The translations under genes were made by a program, and so were the position numbers. DNA of 64,000 bases from Piper betle (taxonomy: Eukaryota; Streptophyta; Magnoliopsida; Piperales; Piperaceae): the NCBI GenBank assembly GCA_033002965.1, contig JAURVB010005931.1:1-64000 (forward strand), read 5' to 3'. Each line of letters opens with the position of its first letter. Position 1 is the stretch's first letter. The notes beneath the pieces are model-generated. The model made no database searches, was not told the origin of the DNA, and saw nothing but the letters and a program-made list of their open reading frames with translations. Below are positions 34,996 through 47,275 of the stretch, one piece after another.

Positions 34996-37269
34996 TAGGT
35001 GCGCGTGTTCTTGTTTGTGTTCAGCTGGTAGTCTTATCCTAGAATAAGAGTAATGGGTTGCCATTACCAACCATAAGAATTGATAATTATAGTTTATATA
35101 TTTTCTGTTGGTGTTATGTTGTGTTCAGTTTGATGTGCAATGGATGTTTTGTGTAGTATTGCTTGGATGCTAGGTCTATTTTTAAGCCCCAAGCTATGCC
35201 TCTACAAGTGGCTCTTTATAAGATTAAAGACACATTCACCAAAATATTTGTCGATAAATTCACCAAAAAATATAATTAAAGATATGATTTTATACATTCA
35301 CCAAAATATGATTTAAGATACTTTCACCCAAAAAAATGATTTGATAAATAAATTATAAGAGTCAATTGGCCGTGGGTGCAGAAGGTTATCTTATTTACCC
35401 TTCCGAATATTAAAATAGGCCAAATATTAGCCATTAATTTTATTACCTTCTAAAAATTTAGTTAAATTAAATACGTTGATTTTAAATTCCAATAATATGG
35501 TAACTTTTCGGTTCACACGACTCACGCAGAGTTACAACAAACGAGAGTTAGCATGGAAACAAGAATTTTACAGCAAACAAGAGATTGAAATATGACCTTC
35601 TCAATGCAACTTTTTCCGTTTACACGTACGGTACCCGTAGGTAAGCCTAGTTTGTATATAATAAATAATTATTTAATGTCAATGTAATTCTAGAAAATTG
35701 GTAAACAAATATGCGGTGAAACCTGTTATAAGTAATTCTATAGTACGAAAACTACTTTCTCTCACCATAAACTCTTATAAGTAATTCTATAAGTAATGTC
35801 ACGGCTTTGCATTGGCTATAAGACTCAGGAATTTTGTAAATGAGTTTTCCCTGATTAAGAGGAATATTTTCCATAGTTTTTAACACATACATAACTACAA
35901 CCAAATAAGATTTGTGTACTTAAGGTTACTCCTCGTTATGTTAAGAACTTTGAAGCTTACATATTTTGTAGATAATCGTTAGATTATCCAAAAGTTAAGA
36001 CGTTGCACGGTGATAACAATAATAATATAGCAATACAAATGCACACACTACACCCCTAACACATCTACATGTGTCATAACCAGGTTTAGGACCCCAGCCC
36101 AATTCATGATAAAAAAATCCCAATGGTCCAAATAAATAAGTTCCAAATACACCAAATACATAAGCCTATACACCCAAAATACATAAGTACTACAATACAT
36201 AAGTCATAAGTACAACAACAAGCAGCACCCCCCATCATGAGCCTCTTAGTCTATCCACCTATACCAGCTATTGTCGTGCGCACCCACTTACATACATAAA
36301 GAAATTTCCTCAGTAATCAAACAACCTAGTTACCAGTCTGAAAATAACAATATATAAGACGGTCCTGGTAAATGGTGTTAACACCTACGAAAAACTTAGA
36401 AACGGTAGAAAACCTAACGGGGGCAGTGTTGTGCTAATTCAATGCATTGTGTAAGTACACGCGTCATTCAAATAATAAAGTGATGAGTGAGTATCGTTCC
36501 TATAAGGACTTGATATTTTTGCCCAATTATTGATAATAAGATTTATTATAGCTAGTGAGCTAAATTTACAAGGAACATGTGGGGTCGTAAATATGAGCTA
36601 GCATGAGTCAACTTTAACCTATCCAAAGCAATCAAGGATATAAAGTTGGTGCAGCTAAACTACTCAGAGAAACAATGCAAAGAATGCAAAGAAATATAAA
36701 ATAATAGCCAACGTTAACAAAAAGTCTCTCACTTAATTAAAAATAGATCTGGGATGCATAATTTTACTTAGTAGATAATACAATTTATCATGTGAATCAA
36801 GTTACACATTATAGCAATTGATATCTAGGAAAATAAGTTTAATTGTAAAGAGCTTCTGCTACATATTACAATGCGCTGCTCTAGCTTCATTTCAAATTAG
36901 TGTGCAAAAAGATTAGTGTTTTATGTTCAACTCCCTTGTGTAGATATTTACGACTCTAATGTATTCATTGAGTCAAAATTATAAACTACTTTATTCGAAG
37001 ACATCATCAATCTTTTTATTCCTAATTCCCAGTCGAATCTCTTATTCATGCAAGAGTTAGCTACTCTTTTTATGCATTAAGAGCATATATGAAATATTTA
37101 ACTTACGACTAGCATATTAGGATAACAACAATAAGGTATTACATATCAACTAAGATCCATCATGCATCCCAAATCACTAGATTCTACCTCATGAAAGAAT
37201 GATAGTATATCATGAAACCCATCAAAGAAAATAGCATTGCAAAAAGATAAGAAAAATGGTTATTCAAAT
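34996..37269. other. Intergenic, repeat-like
   Basis: No gene is seen. A segment near 36430-36540, with TGATGAGTGAGTATCGTTCC, looks like repetitive DNA. A CATAAGTAC-type low-complexity block lies at 36130-36220. Five bases before 37270 are the left target duplication (CAAAT) of the TRIM element. Confidence 0.4.
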
Positions 37270-37446
37270 TGTTGGATTTTTCCCACATCGGTCATATATG
37301 ATCTTGGTGAGTTGTATATAGGCTAATGAGAAAGCCTTATTTCTTAAGTTAACTTTTGGATTAAGAGAGGCTCGTGACACCAATTGCAAGTCTTGGGGGC
37401 CAAAAAGGCCCAACAGCTTGGTTGGGGGCCCACAGGGCCCAAGAAG

Positions 37447-37458
37447 TGGTATCAGAGC
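37447..37458 (+). other. Initiator-Met-tRNA primer-binding site of the TRIM
   Basis: TGGTATCAGAGC is the standard plant LTR-retrotransposon primer site. A second, mutated copy (TTGTATCAGAGC) is at 37777-37788 after the second LTR. Confidence 0.8.
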
Positions 37459-38031
37459 TAAGTTACGATCTTGGGAGAGATTTAGTATTTGCCTATGCCA
37501 ATTGTTGGAGTTTTCTTCGTGGGTCCCACTTGATGATTTAAGGGGAGTTTGCCATGTGGGTGTCAAGTGCCGTCTAATTAAGGGGAGTTTGGTTTATCCC
37601 ACATCGGTCATAGATGATCTTGGTGAGTTGTATATAGGCTAATGGGAAAGCCTTATTCCTTGAGTTAACTTTTGGATAGCTTTTGGATTAAGAGAGACCC
37701 GTGACACCTATTGCAAGTCTTTTTGGGGGCCAAAAGGGCCCAACAGCTTAGTTGTGGGACCATAGGGCCCAAGAAGTTGTATCAGAGCAGGGTTACGATC
37801 TTGGGAGATTTAGTTTTTGCCTATGCCGATTGTCGGAGTTTCCTTCGTGGGTTCCACTTGATAATTTGAGGGGAGTTTGCCAGGTGGGTGCCGGGTGCCA
37901 TCTGATTTAAGGGGATTTTGTCAAATGATAATGGTTCTGGGGACATCCGATGTGTGAAGGGGAGTTGTTGGGTTTATCCCACATTGGTAGTAGATGATCT
38001 TGGTGATTTGTATATAGGCTAATGAGAAAGT

Positions 38032-39231
38032 TGTTCGGGCGCGGGATCGTCCGCCCCCTCGAATCGGTTTGGGTGTGTGATTCGGGGTTTAAAGGTTCGG
38101 TGGGACCGAGGTGCCCTTGCTGTGCAAAGAGATAGTGCGATGGAAATAAAAGATATTACAAACACATGGAATGACACGAATCGGTTCTGGCTTTTGCTGC
38201 TGTTACTGCTCTGTTTTCTATTTTTTCCTCTGGTCGGATGGGTCTCTTCCTGGCTTTTCTTCGGCGACTGCAATGGCGAACACCGGCGAAGCTCACTTTG
38301 GGTTTCAAGACCACTCCTCTGTCTTCACATTTCACTCCACGGTGGTGCTGGGAACGGCCGTCACTGGTCGAAAAAAACCAGCGAAATCTGTTCTCCGTTG
38401 CTTTGTTTTCCGCCTTCTCCCTCCTTTCTCTGGTGGGGTGCTTCGTGGCGATTTCCCAGCGATGACAGGAGTCTCCGGCAGCAAGTCCTTGAGGCGTTGT
38501 GTAGGGGGCACTTCAAGCTTCATGCCCGTGGTCTCGGACTGGTCCAATACGGCCAATGTTGCCAAAAAAATTGGACGCTGAACCTGCAAAATAGAGATGC
38601 TATCTTCTTCTTCATTGCCGGCGGGTTTGGGCGCAGCTTTGGCTGGCGGCTTGGCTTTGAAGGAAGTGAGGGAACACTGGGAATGGAGAGAGGTCTTGGA
38701 TGGACATTGACGTTGGAGACCTTGCTTCACCGGTCTTCTCCTCTTCTCACGGCAATGGCGACAACTTCACAGCAGAGTCTTTATTCCGGCATGTGCAACA
38801 GCAGCGACGTAGGTTTTATCTTCAAAGTTTGGCAATAAATAGAGCTGGGTCTCCTCCGGCACTATGGAAATGTTTCTCCTTGGTAATGCTTCACAGAAAA
38901 GATGGCGGTGTGGTTGGCCAGGGGGTCACCTGAGGTAAATCTCTGGCGAGGGGCTCTTCCCCTGTTCTTTCTTCTATTTCTCTTCTTTTCAACGTACGAG
39001 CCCCCCTTTCCCAATACGTCGGGCTTTGTCTTTTATAGAGTTGTCCACGCTTCTTCTGTTTCGAGATTACGGGCGTGGGATCATAAACCGTCAGGATTTT
39101 CCACCCAAATTCTCTCCTTCAGTTTTGAATGACGGAGACTTTTTCTCTTATAATCTCCTCTGGCAGTTTTAGAATAGCATGGACCAATTCTTCAGAAATA
39201 ATACACATGGCCGGATAAATACGTGCAAACA
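38032..39231. repeat. 1,200-bp solo LTR nested in the TRIM's third LTR
   Basis: It starts TGTTCGGGCG and ends GCAAACA, and is flanked by AAAGT at 38027-38031 and 39232-39236, a perfect 5-bp target duplication. Removing it restores the TRIM LTR reading (AATGAGAAAG joined to TCATATTCC). It is more GC-rich than its surroundings and carries long incidental open frames on both strands, none resembling a known protein. A TATAAAAG box read on the minus strand near 39040 suggests, weakly, that the LTR points that way. Confidence 0.8.
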
Positions 39232-39327
39232 AAAGTCATATTCCTTAAGTTAACTTTTGGATTAAGAGAGGCATGTGACACCTATTGCAAGTCTCTTTTT
39301 GAGGGCCAAAAGGGCCCCAGCACAAAT

Positions 39328-40759
39328 CTATGATGGTCAGGCCTTGGTGTGAACTTCTCTTCAGTAGTGTTGTCTTCCTTGTAACTTGGCTTCCACAACG
39401 CTTTTTTGTCAATCTTTAACTCTCCAATCAAGTTGGCACCAAGAGGCATTTAAGAATTTAAAATCATAGAAAAGAGTGGGATCTTCAAGAAGTTCCCCTT
39501 GTAGTCAGTCAATGGGGGTATATGTTGAGTTACAATAGTGGGTCTCTCTGTAATTTCTCGGCAACTTCCTTTCTCAGATTGGTGTGGTGCAGGTTATCCT
39601 AATCATAAGTGCTTAGACAATGTTCTCCAATCTTATTCCCATGTTCTCCCTTTGTTTCCTTAATGACTTGCGGAGTGGGTGAAGTTGTTTTCTGAAATTC
39701 AAATTGCTCCACTTGAAGTACTCTATAGAGCTCAGTCGTGGTAACTTCCTTCCAACTTCCTTCTCACTAATGGGTATGAATGTTCTTCCTTAATCATTAG
39801 CATTAGTAAATGCGTTACTTTCTTGCTCATCACAGTGTACATCTAATGGCTCATAAATTGTGATTTTGGGTGGATTAGATAGATCTGTCCAAAGTTGGAA
39901 GCAGGTGGAGAGTTTGCAAACTTTCAAGTTTGTCTTCATGGCTGCAAGTTTGTCTTCATGGTTACATACATGAGCAGGGTGTTGCAAAGATGTGCAAACT
40001 GACCGTGCTTAGAACTGTCCATACTAATGAAAATGCTTGAGAAAATGGTGCTAAGGCACATAAATGGTGCAGGAAAACTATAAAAATACAAACTTAATCT
40101 TCGAAGTATCAGGTGGTAAGTAAATATAACTTATTACATAAGTAAGTGCAAATGCACAATAAAAATCATAATCATATAGCCCTCACATCCTCTATATATC
40201 ACCCGTCACGATATTTAGGTGGCTCAAAATAGTTAGGTTAGCACCACAATTTCTAGAAACACGCTATATTCATAATGCCCTACTTACATTTCACTACTTT
40301 AGGGTGTAGAGGATGTCTATTACAATTCATACAACTCGTATCACTCACTCTCCTATTCGTGAAATATGTAAAACGATATGTACTTATATATTAGGCTTAG
40401 GAAGGAACTTATATAGTAAATTTCTTAATCTTCAGTTCAGAAGCCAACAAGAGATTTCGACCTTTTAGTTTTATTAAATTGTAGAAAAACTTGGCTGAGT
40501 AGTCCGACATCAGAGAGATCTGATAAAATGCCCCCAAATCCATCCTACTTCTAAACCATGATTAAACTCAACTCTCAATGAGCAAAAAAGAGGTGAGCCA
40601 AAGAGTCATATGGACAAGGATGAGTCAAACTCCTCATCCTAACTCGGCGATCTAACTCTAAGTAATTTACCATAGATATGAAACCTAAATCAAACTTAGA
40701 TCATATTAGAACACACATCGAGGTTACATTCCTAGCACAAGGCACTTAATTAATTTTCC
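39328..40759. other. Unassigned; possible gene relic and repeats
   Basis: Minus-strand sequence at about 39440-39330 reads IDKKALWKPSYKEDNTTEE in one short frame, which I do not recognise. A duplicated GCAAGTTTGTCTTCATGG block lies at 39924-39960. Nothing else is supported. Confidence 0.3.
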
Positions 40760-43700
40760 CACCTTTATGCCCTGGACACAAAGGCGCTCGGCCAGCACCC
40801 TTGCCCCCCGTCACATGATCCATTGTTGTGTGTGGTTCAGTCCAGCAGCACGTGGTCTGGTTTTTGGCTTTTTGATAGTCCGGCTTGGCAGTGGACAACG
40901 CAAAGGTGCCCTCCCAGCACCCTTGTGCTAGCCTAGTTTTCTGCTTTTAAATAGTGCCCTATTTCCAAGTTTTCCACCCTTTGGCTTCTTTCCCTCCAAC
41001 CTTCCCTTCCTCCCTTTCGTTCCCTCTTCCTCTCAAGCTCTTCTCAGCCTCTACTAGGCCGCTCCAAGTCAAGCCTAGCCATTTAGGGTCATAGCTCTTG
41101 GGGTAAGAAGCCTAAAAGTCATCCCCTTTGTCCCCCTTGAGGTAAAAATCTGAACTTTTGCCTCTGTAGGTGTATTTTGGTTAGTGTTCATGTTGTTGTG
41201 TGCAAGTTTGAATTTTCTATATAATGTTTTCATGTAGTTCTGATTAGTATGAATTGTCAAGATTTGAAATCATGGTAATTTTATGTTTATAAATATAGTT
41301 AAGTATTTTTTAATGCGTTGTGGTCATCTACTTGCAATGTTTCAGTAGAAAAAGAATATCTCTTGATATATGGGGAATTTTTGCATGATATTTACCTTGT
41401 TGTGTTCACAAGAGTTATATCTATAACTTTTATTTATATTTTTTTGTCTGTTGAGGCATGCATGAGCATGTTTGGGCACTAAACTTGGTAAAAGGTAGTA
41501 GCTTTCATGGTCACTGTAACCTAGCTGCGCCTGTCCCTAATTTTTACACTTTAATGTAGGCTGATTTTGCTCTCCATATTTTTCACGTTTTTATATGTGC
41601 TTGTTTTCTTGCTCTTGTAAAAATATCACACTAATATAACTACTTTAAGGGCCTAAACAAAACCCCAACCGTGTGATGTGCTTGTTGTGTTGTTATGCCT
41701 TGCCATACTTTGTGATTGTACTCCATAAGGAGCCTATCAAAATATGTTAGAAAAATCTGTAAAAAATAATTATGGACTAAATGAGTGTCTACTGTAAATG
41801 TGTAAAATTTCCTAATAATTAAAAATCATTTATGTGGTTAGTTAATCTAGTATTTTGGAGTGTGCAGGAATTTAGGGTGAAACTCTAGTTTTCTAGTTTC
41901 GGATGTAAAATCTGAAAACCTAGTTTGTTGGGGTAAATTTTCATGAAATTTCATCCAAACTTTACATTTTGTCCTACCAATATATCCCTAAAATTTGAGA
42001 GTCATTAGCTAAGTAGATCTTGTGTTATGATTTTTCCAAACTCAGTAGGTTCAGCCACCTCCATAAATGACCTAGCCAATGCCTCTCATTCCAGAGTCCA
42101 TTCAGATCCAAATCCTTGTAATTTGGACATAAACATTTTCATAGTTTAAGTACACGTTGTTGAGTAACACTACCAATTTACTCAACTTCGTTAGAGTCTC
42201 CATGCCTAGGAGCATGACTTACAAAGTTTGGTGTGCAGCCCAGGAACACTGTTCTTAGTGCCTTAGCCTGACCTTAGTAGGCTTTGTTTACTATGTTCAC
42301 CTATGAGCCAGCACATGGTAAATTGTGTACCAAACCCTTAGAGTGTTAGGACCCACTGGTCTAAATTTCAACCTATTTGGACACCATTTAGTTTGCCCAA
42401 AAAATTGTTCGGTTAAATCTATTGATAAAACCCAAAGTATTAGACTTTTCCAACTAAGTATACAGACAATGAAAGCTTTAATTAAGCGTACCTAATGAGG
42501 TTGAACAGTCTATTTATGAAGTTAATTAAATTAATCATGTTCTTATGCGTTATGCATGTGCTGAGGTCTTGTCTCAGTTTGTGCCCATGTGATTCGACGT
42601 TCATTCGGGTTTCATCTCTTGCTAGCTTTCGTGGGGTGAGCTCACCGATCTAGGATGCCAAACTATACTTATCCAGGTCCGTATGACTTTTTTACTTCAC
42701 TTCTACTTAGCTCGTTGGGTGTCGAGTTTAATCACGTTTTAGACGTAGAATGATATCGGCAACATTTTATCGGACCCCCTCTAATGTTAAGCAATTTAGC
42801 TGAAATTTTTGTAAGTTTAAGAAAACTTCAAGGCTGAGATCCCTTGATGGTTTTTGAAAGCTAAGATCTAGAATCTGAAATACAAGTCCATACCCAAGCC
42901 TATTAAGTATGATTATGAGGGTTTACAATTTTATGAGCATGAGAGATATGTATAAGTAGTAAAAATTACACTAGTACTCAATATAAAAGGGTACTGTGTA
43001 ACGTAGTACATTTTCAAAATTTATAGTAATAACTTAACTGCTCCTTTGCAATCTAAGTATAGTGGTGGTTGTTATATAGAGGATGTGAGGGCATAAACTT
43101 TTTATATTAGTCTGAATTTGTTATGCGTGTGCGCCAGCCTTTTTAAAATAAGTTATCCTTGCTTATAGCCATGTGACGCTTTTATAAAGTACTTTAAGGT
43201 TTTCCATGGGTAACCGAATGCTCATTTGCAAGTTTGTAACACCGGTAGTTATTTCGGATCGGTAATCAAACTAACATTTTTTCAATATCTATGTAGGTGA
43301 GGTGTCGTAGCATTCAACAACTTAGGCACATGGACTAGCGGCTCAATGGTGATTGTTGGGACACTTTAATGTTATGAGTATGTATTCGGACTAGATTTTT
43401 GAATTCTAGTATTTTGTTGGCATGATCCTAAAACTTGATTATAAACTATGTATGACTTGGATTGGGCCTATGATATGATGTTTGAATATGAGTGTTCAAA
43501 TTATTATTTTATTAGTATATTTTGTAGAGCAGATAAACTTTGGGGCAAAGGATAATAGTTGTATGGAGGGGGTCTAAACCCTTGAGTCCAAGAATATGAT
43601 AAAGAGCATACTTAGGTTCACAAAACTTATTTGGCTACAGTTGTATCTGTGTGAAGAGAAATGTGGGCAAGAGGAGCAACGGGTCATATCGCACAAAGAT

Positions 43701-44219
43701 CGGGTTTTTAAGTATGGTGCCCTAACATTCGATGATGTATTTGTGCTAATTTTATTCTTATGGGGTGTGAAACAAGTAACCACAACCTAGTGTTTAACTT
43801 ATTGCAACTCATCTGCATTAAGAAATTAAATTACTTGATCTAATCACTGAAACTAAATATAAGAATTGGATCATGTTGTCACATTCTTCAAAAACTCAAC
43901 CTCTTAGCTACATTGGGGGTGTTGCCTTCATGTAGCTCGGAGTGGTCATCGTATTTGAAAGTTACCCTGTTACGTACATGGGAGGTACTACCTCTATTGA
44001 CGTTCAGACTGCTCATTCGAGAGCCCTTAGTTTAAGACCCATTGTATGTAGTGTGATTATCATGCATCGGATAAAAATTGTATATGTAGTCTGTCTTAAG
44101 CCTCCTTTGAGGGTTGAGATCTATTTCTGTATAGTATGTATGCGGTAATCCAACAAATAGATTTATGAATTATAATATCACGATTCGGTCCACTCTTTGG
44201 GCCAAATTGAAGTGTTACA
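40760..44219 (+). repeat. Long LTR-like repeat ending GTGTTACA (copy G)
   Basis: It matches 21400-24401 in the same orientation (see that entry). A TTTTAAATAG TATA-like box near 40945 followed by a pyrimidine-rich leader suggests an LTR promoter. The end is clear at 44219; the start is uncertain and no target duplication was found. A 160-bp piece (41690-41845) is repeated again at 45203-45362. Confidence 0.55.
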
Positions 44220-44224
44220 CAATT

Positions 44225-44520
44225 GATTACAATAATATAAATAATATTAATGTTAATATAAAAATAGATTAAAAATAAGGAAAAAATATTATTTTTAAAT
44301 ATTTAAAAATATAATTTTATAAAATATCGATCATATATAGACAAGATCACCCCAAATCTATATACGATGCAAATATTTTTTGAATATATTATATATTCGA
44401 AAAATTCGAACCCAAATCCAATCCGAAACAGTCTTGGATCGGATATAAATGGGTCGGATTCGGATTGAATTCACAAATATTGGTTATCCAAATCCGTCCC
44501 TATCCAAACCTAACCATTTA
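44225..44520. mobile_element. MITE-like repeat
   Basis: AT-rich core followed by GATCACCCCAAATCTATAT near 44345 and a run of AATCC/GGATT motifs. A homologous copy lies at 46971-47275. No target duplication was identified. Confidence 0.4.
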
Positions 44521-44906
44521 TATATAGGAATATTGCTTTCTACGAAACTAAATCGTATTATTAATTATTGTAAACCTTTACCATCTTAGTGTTTAGTCCC
44601 CGATCGATTATTCAAAAAGAAGAAACCCACAACACTTTCCTAATAATAATTATAATTATTATAATTATAATTAAGTAGATATCAACTAGAATTAACCAGA
44701 AAAGACTGAAATGCAATGACATCAAATAAAAAAAGGGAAGGGGAGGGGCTGTAGATTAGCAATACCTCTTTCTTCGAATATAAATTATATTATGAGTTGA
44801 ATCATGTTGTACGGACATTCATCACCCATATTTTCCATCCATGTTATGAAGCAAAGATAAACATTAATTATGATTTAGAAAATCAAAGTTTGATAGTCAT
44901 GGAACG
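44521..44906. other. Intergenic
   Basis: AT-rich, with an AATTATAATTAT run near 44645. No gene seen. Confidence 0.35.
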
Positions 44907-45032
44907 ACGTAGTCGGAGAAGTGGGTGGGGGAACAACGTCCATATATTATTTGTTTTATTAATTAGAGTACGTAGTCGGAGAAGTGGGCGGGGGAACAAT
45001 GTCCATATATTATTTTTTTTATTAATTAGAGT
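44907..45032 (+). repeat. Two-copy 63-bp tandem repeat
   Basis: ACGTAGTCGGAGAAGTGGG starts at 44907 and again at 44970; the units differ at very few positions. Because 63 is a multiple of three, a 79-residue open frame here contains a duplicated 21-residue block, but nothing suggests it is a gene. Confidence 0.7.
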
Positions 45033-45036
45033 TTAG

Positions 45037-46970
45037 TGTGAAATTATGGAGAAGTGGGCAGGTGATTTGAAATTTTGTTTTCTGGTAGCGATGGTTTTCT
45101 TTAGCAAGTGATTGCGTTGATTAGTATATGTTGTATCATGACTAACCTTGAGTTCTTTTCTTTGGTAGCACTAATTCCATGAAGCATTTTCATTTATGTT
45201 GTTATGCCTTGCCATACTTTGTGATTGTACTCGGTAGGTAGCCTATTAAAATATGTTAGTAAAATCTGTAAAAAATAATTAAGGACTAAATGAGTGTCTA
45301 CTAGAAATACGTAAATTTTGCTACCAATTAAAAATCATTTATGTGGTTAGTTCCTTGTAGCAGGTGATTGCAATCTTTACAATTTTACAGCTGATCAATT
45401 GCATGTCTGTGTCCTTCATTGGGAGTTAAAGAAGCGTTTTAGACATTTGTAACAAATAAATTTGAAACTGATGACAGAAAATTGTTATTGTAAACATTCA
45501 TTTCTAGGAAAGTACACAGATGGCAGAAGCATGCTTTGTAGGACAAAAGCTGTTTGGAATGTTTCTATTCCTCTGCTCAGTTTCTAAATAAGGCCAATAT
45601 GTGATCTCCTGCCTTCGACTTTGCTATGGACTTTCCGTTTGTTTTTTGCTTTAATCAATGTGGAGAAGTTTGCTGATTTCCATTTACTTTTTATTGTTTC
45701 TTTCACCTTGGTTTGAAGTATTTGATAGCCTTGTAACCTTGAGTAGCGATTGAAGAGGAATCGCCTTCCGAAAATGACCGGCATAGTAGCAGCCGCTTAA
45801 CATTTGAATGAGGAAATGGTAGCCAATGTCATTTGGTTTTTGAAGTTCCATTTTATTCCATTTTGACTGAAGTGTAATTTTGAGTTAGTTTAATAAAGTG
45901 AGCTATGTTTCTTAAATTTTTGTAGTCTTTCACTTCATCAACATTCCAGTACATTTTATTGCTGAAATTTTGGTTTGCTACAAATTTAACATCTTGAGCC
46001 TGGGGCACAGCTTGTATATGTTCTTACCTCGTGTAACCTCATGCTTTGTATGAATTAGCAAGGTTGACATTTGTTTCGTAAGCGAGTTTTTCACCGTTCA
46101 AGCTTTTCTAAAGCAGTTCGGGAATAAAGTCAGCTGATTTAAAAAGTATGGAATGAGTATTTTCTTGTAAAAGAATGGTGTTACTGTATAGGATGAAATT
46201 TTCAACTTTATGGTAGACTAAATTATGTTTCTTCAGTTTGGCAATTGTTTCTGTTATGAATTGCATCTTTCTATAGCTAGGTGAGATCTCTTTCAAGTTT
46301 AACTGCTATTGTCCCTCGTAATTCTAGTGAAGAAATCTCTGAATTAGGATTTTTATGCTTTGTCTTCTAGAATCTGGTTAAGGCAGTCTCTTGAGATCAT
46401 CTGGTTAATTTGCTTTGAGATGCATGGAGGCTTTTGGTCCCTACGAGTCACCTGGATAACTTTGCGTAGGTCTGTAAATGCTGAAAGCACCAGCATTTTG
46501 AGATACATTTGCATCATAGAATTACGTATTTTTATTGATAACTGATTTGGTGCTCCTATTTTGTTTTTTTTAACTTCTTGTAGTTTCTTAGCTAAATGAG
46601 TACTTGTGTCCGGGTTACTTCACTTTGTTACTCATGGTTGTGACTCAAAAGTGGTATATTATGAGACCCATACTCCTGGTTGTGACTCAATCGTACATTC
46701 TGATGAGAGCTAAGTAGTCATGCTTGCCTTGTACCCATTGAGTATCAAGCTTATATTTGAGCTGGTTCTTAACATAATGATCTCTTTTACCACATGGTAC
46801 AATTGTTCTCCTTCCTTTTTTTTGCCGTTTTACTTCATTCGTTCATATGTTTGCTGGTATGTGTAATTTCCTCAAAAGGTGAACAGCCTGATCTAGGAGA
46901 AAGAAGAAATACCAAATCGTTGTGCAATAAGGAGCAATTTGGATGAAGCCAAGATCACCTTCTTCACAGT
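45037..46970. other. Intergenic with a repeat fragment and weak exon-like pieces
   Basis: 45203-45362 is a near copy of 41690-41845 within the long LTR. A minus-strand frame at 45784-45584 (MPVIFGRRFLFNRYSRLQGY...) and a plus-strand frame at 46360-46545 look weakly coding, but I recognise neither family and can join no gene structure. Confidence 0.3.
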
Positions 46971-47275
46971 TAGGGGTGAGTTCGGGTCGGATATGAATCA
47001 GATGTGGTTATATGAATATTTGATCTGAATGAAAACCAGATCCGAATTTGAAGGTTACATCTATTTTATTTACTGTATCTATATCTGATCTGAATTGTAA
47101 AACTCGTATTCAATTCGAAATTGACTTGATTGATTAAAATAATAAAGATTTTAATATAAAAATGAAAAAAATAGTAAACAATTATTATGTTGTATATTTT
47201 TTGAAAGTAATTTTATAAATATCACATATTTTGATCCGATATAGATCTGATCACTCCAAATCTATATCTCATGAA
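46971..47275. mobile_element. MITE-like repeat, hAT-type start
   Basis: It begins TAGGGGTGAGTTCGGGTCGG, the GGGGTGAG terminal style of hAT MITEs, and continues with GAATCAGAT/GATCTGAAT motifs. The core and a GATCACTCCAAATCTATAT block match the copy at 44225-44520. Its far end and target duplication are not clear. Confidence 0.5.

Larger units (their letters stand above)
37270..39322 (+). mobile_element. TRIM retrotransposon with three LTRs, target duplication CAAAT
   Basis: Three ~146-bp LTRs start at 37270, about 37589 and 37966. They share a TGTTGG-TT-TCCCACATCGG start, GTGAGTTGTATATAGGCTAA, CTTAAGTTAACTTTTGGAT and an end in GGCCCAACA (37415, 37745) or CCCCAGCA (39322). Between them lie ~175- and ~220-bp internal segments, each opening with a primer site after a short spacer and closing with an AAGGGGAGT polypurine tract. 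CAAAT occurs at 37265-37269 and 39323-39327, a perfect target duplication, so the whole structure is one insertion. The third LTR is split by a 1.2-kb solo LTR at 38032-39231. No protein is encoded, as expected for TRIMs. Confidence 0.85.

Noticed and set aside
38077..38838. A 253-codon open frame and a 132-codon frame on the opposite strand
   Set aside because: Both lie inside a 1,200-bp solo LTR defined by TG...CA ends and an AAAGT target duplication. No recognisable domain.
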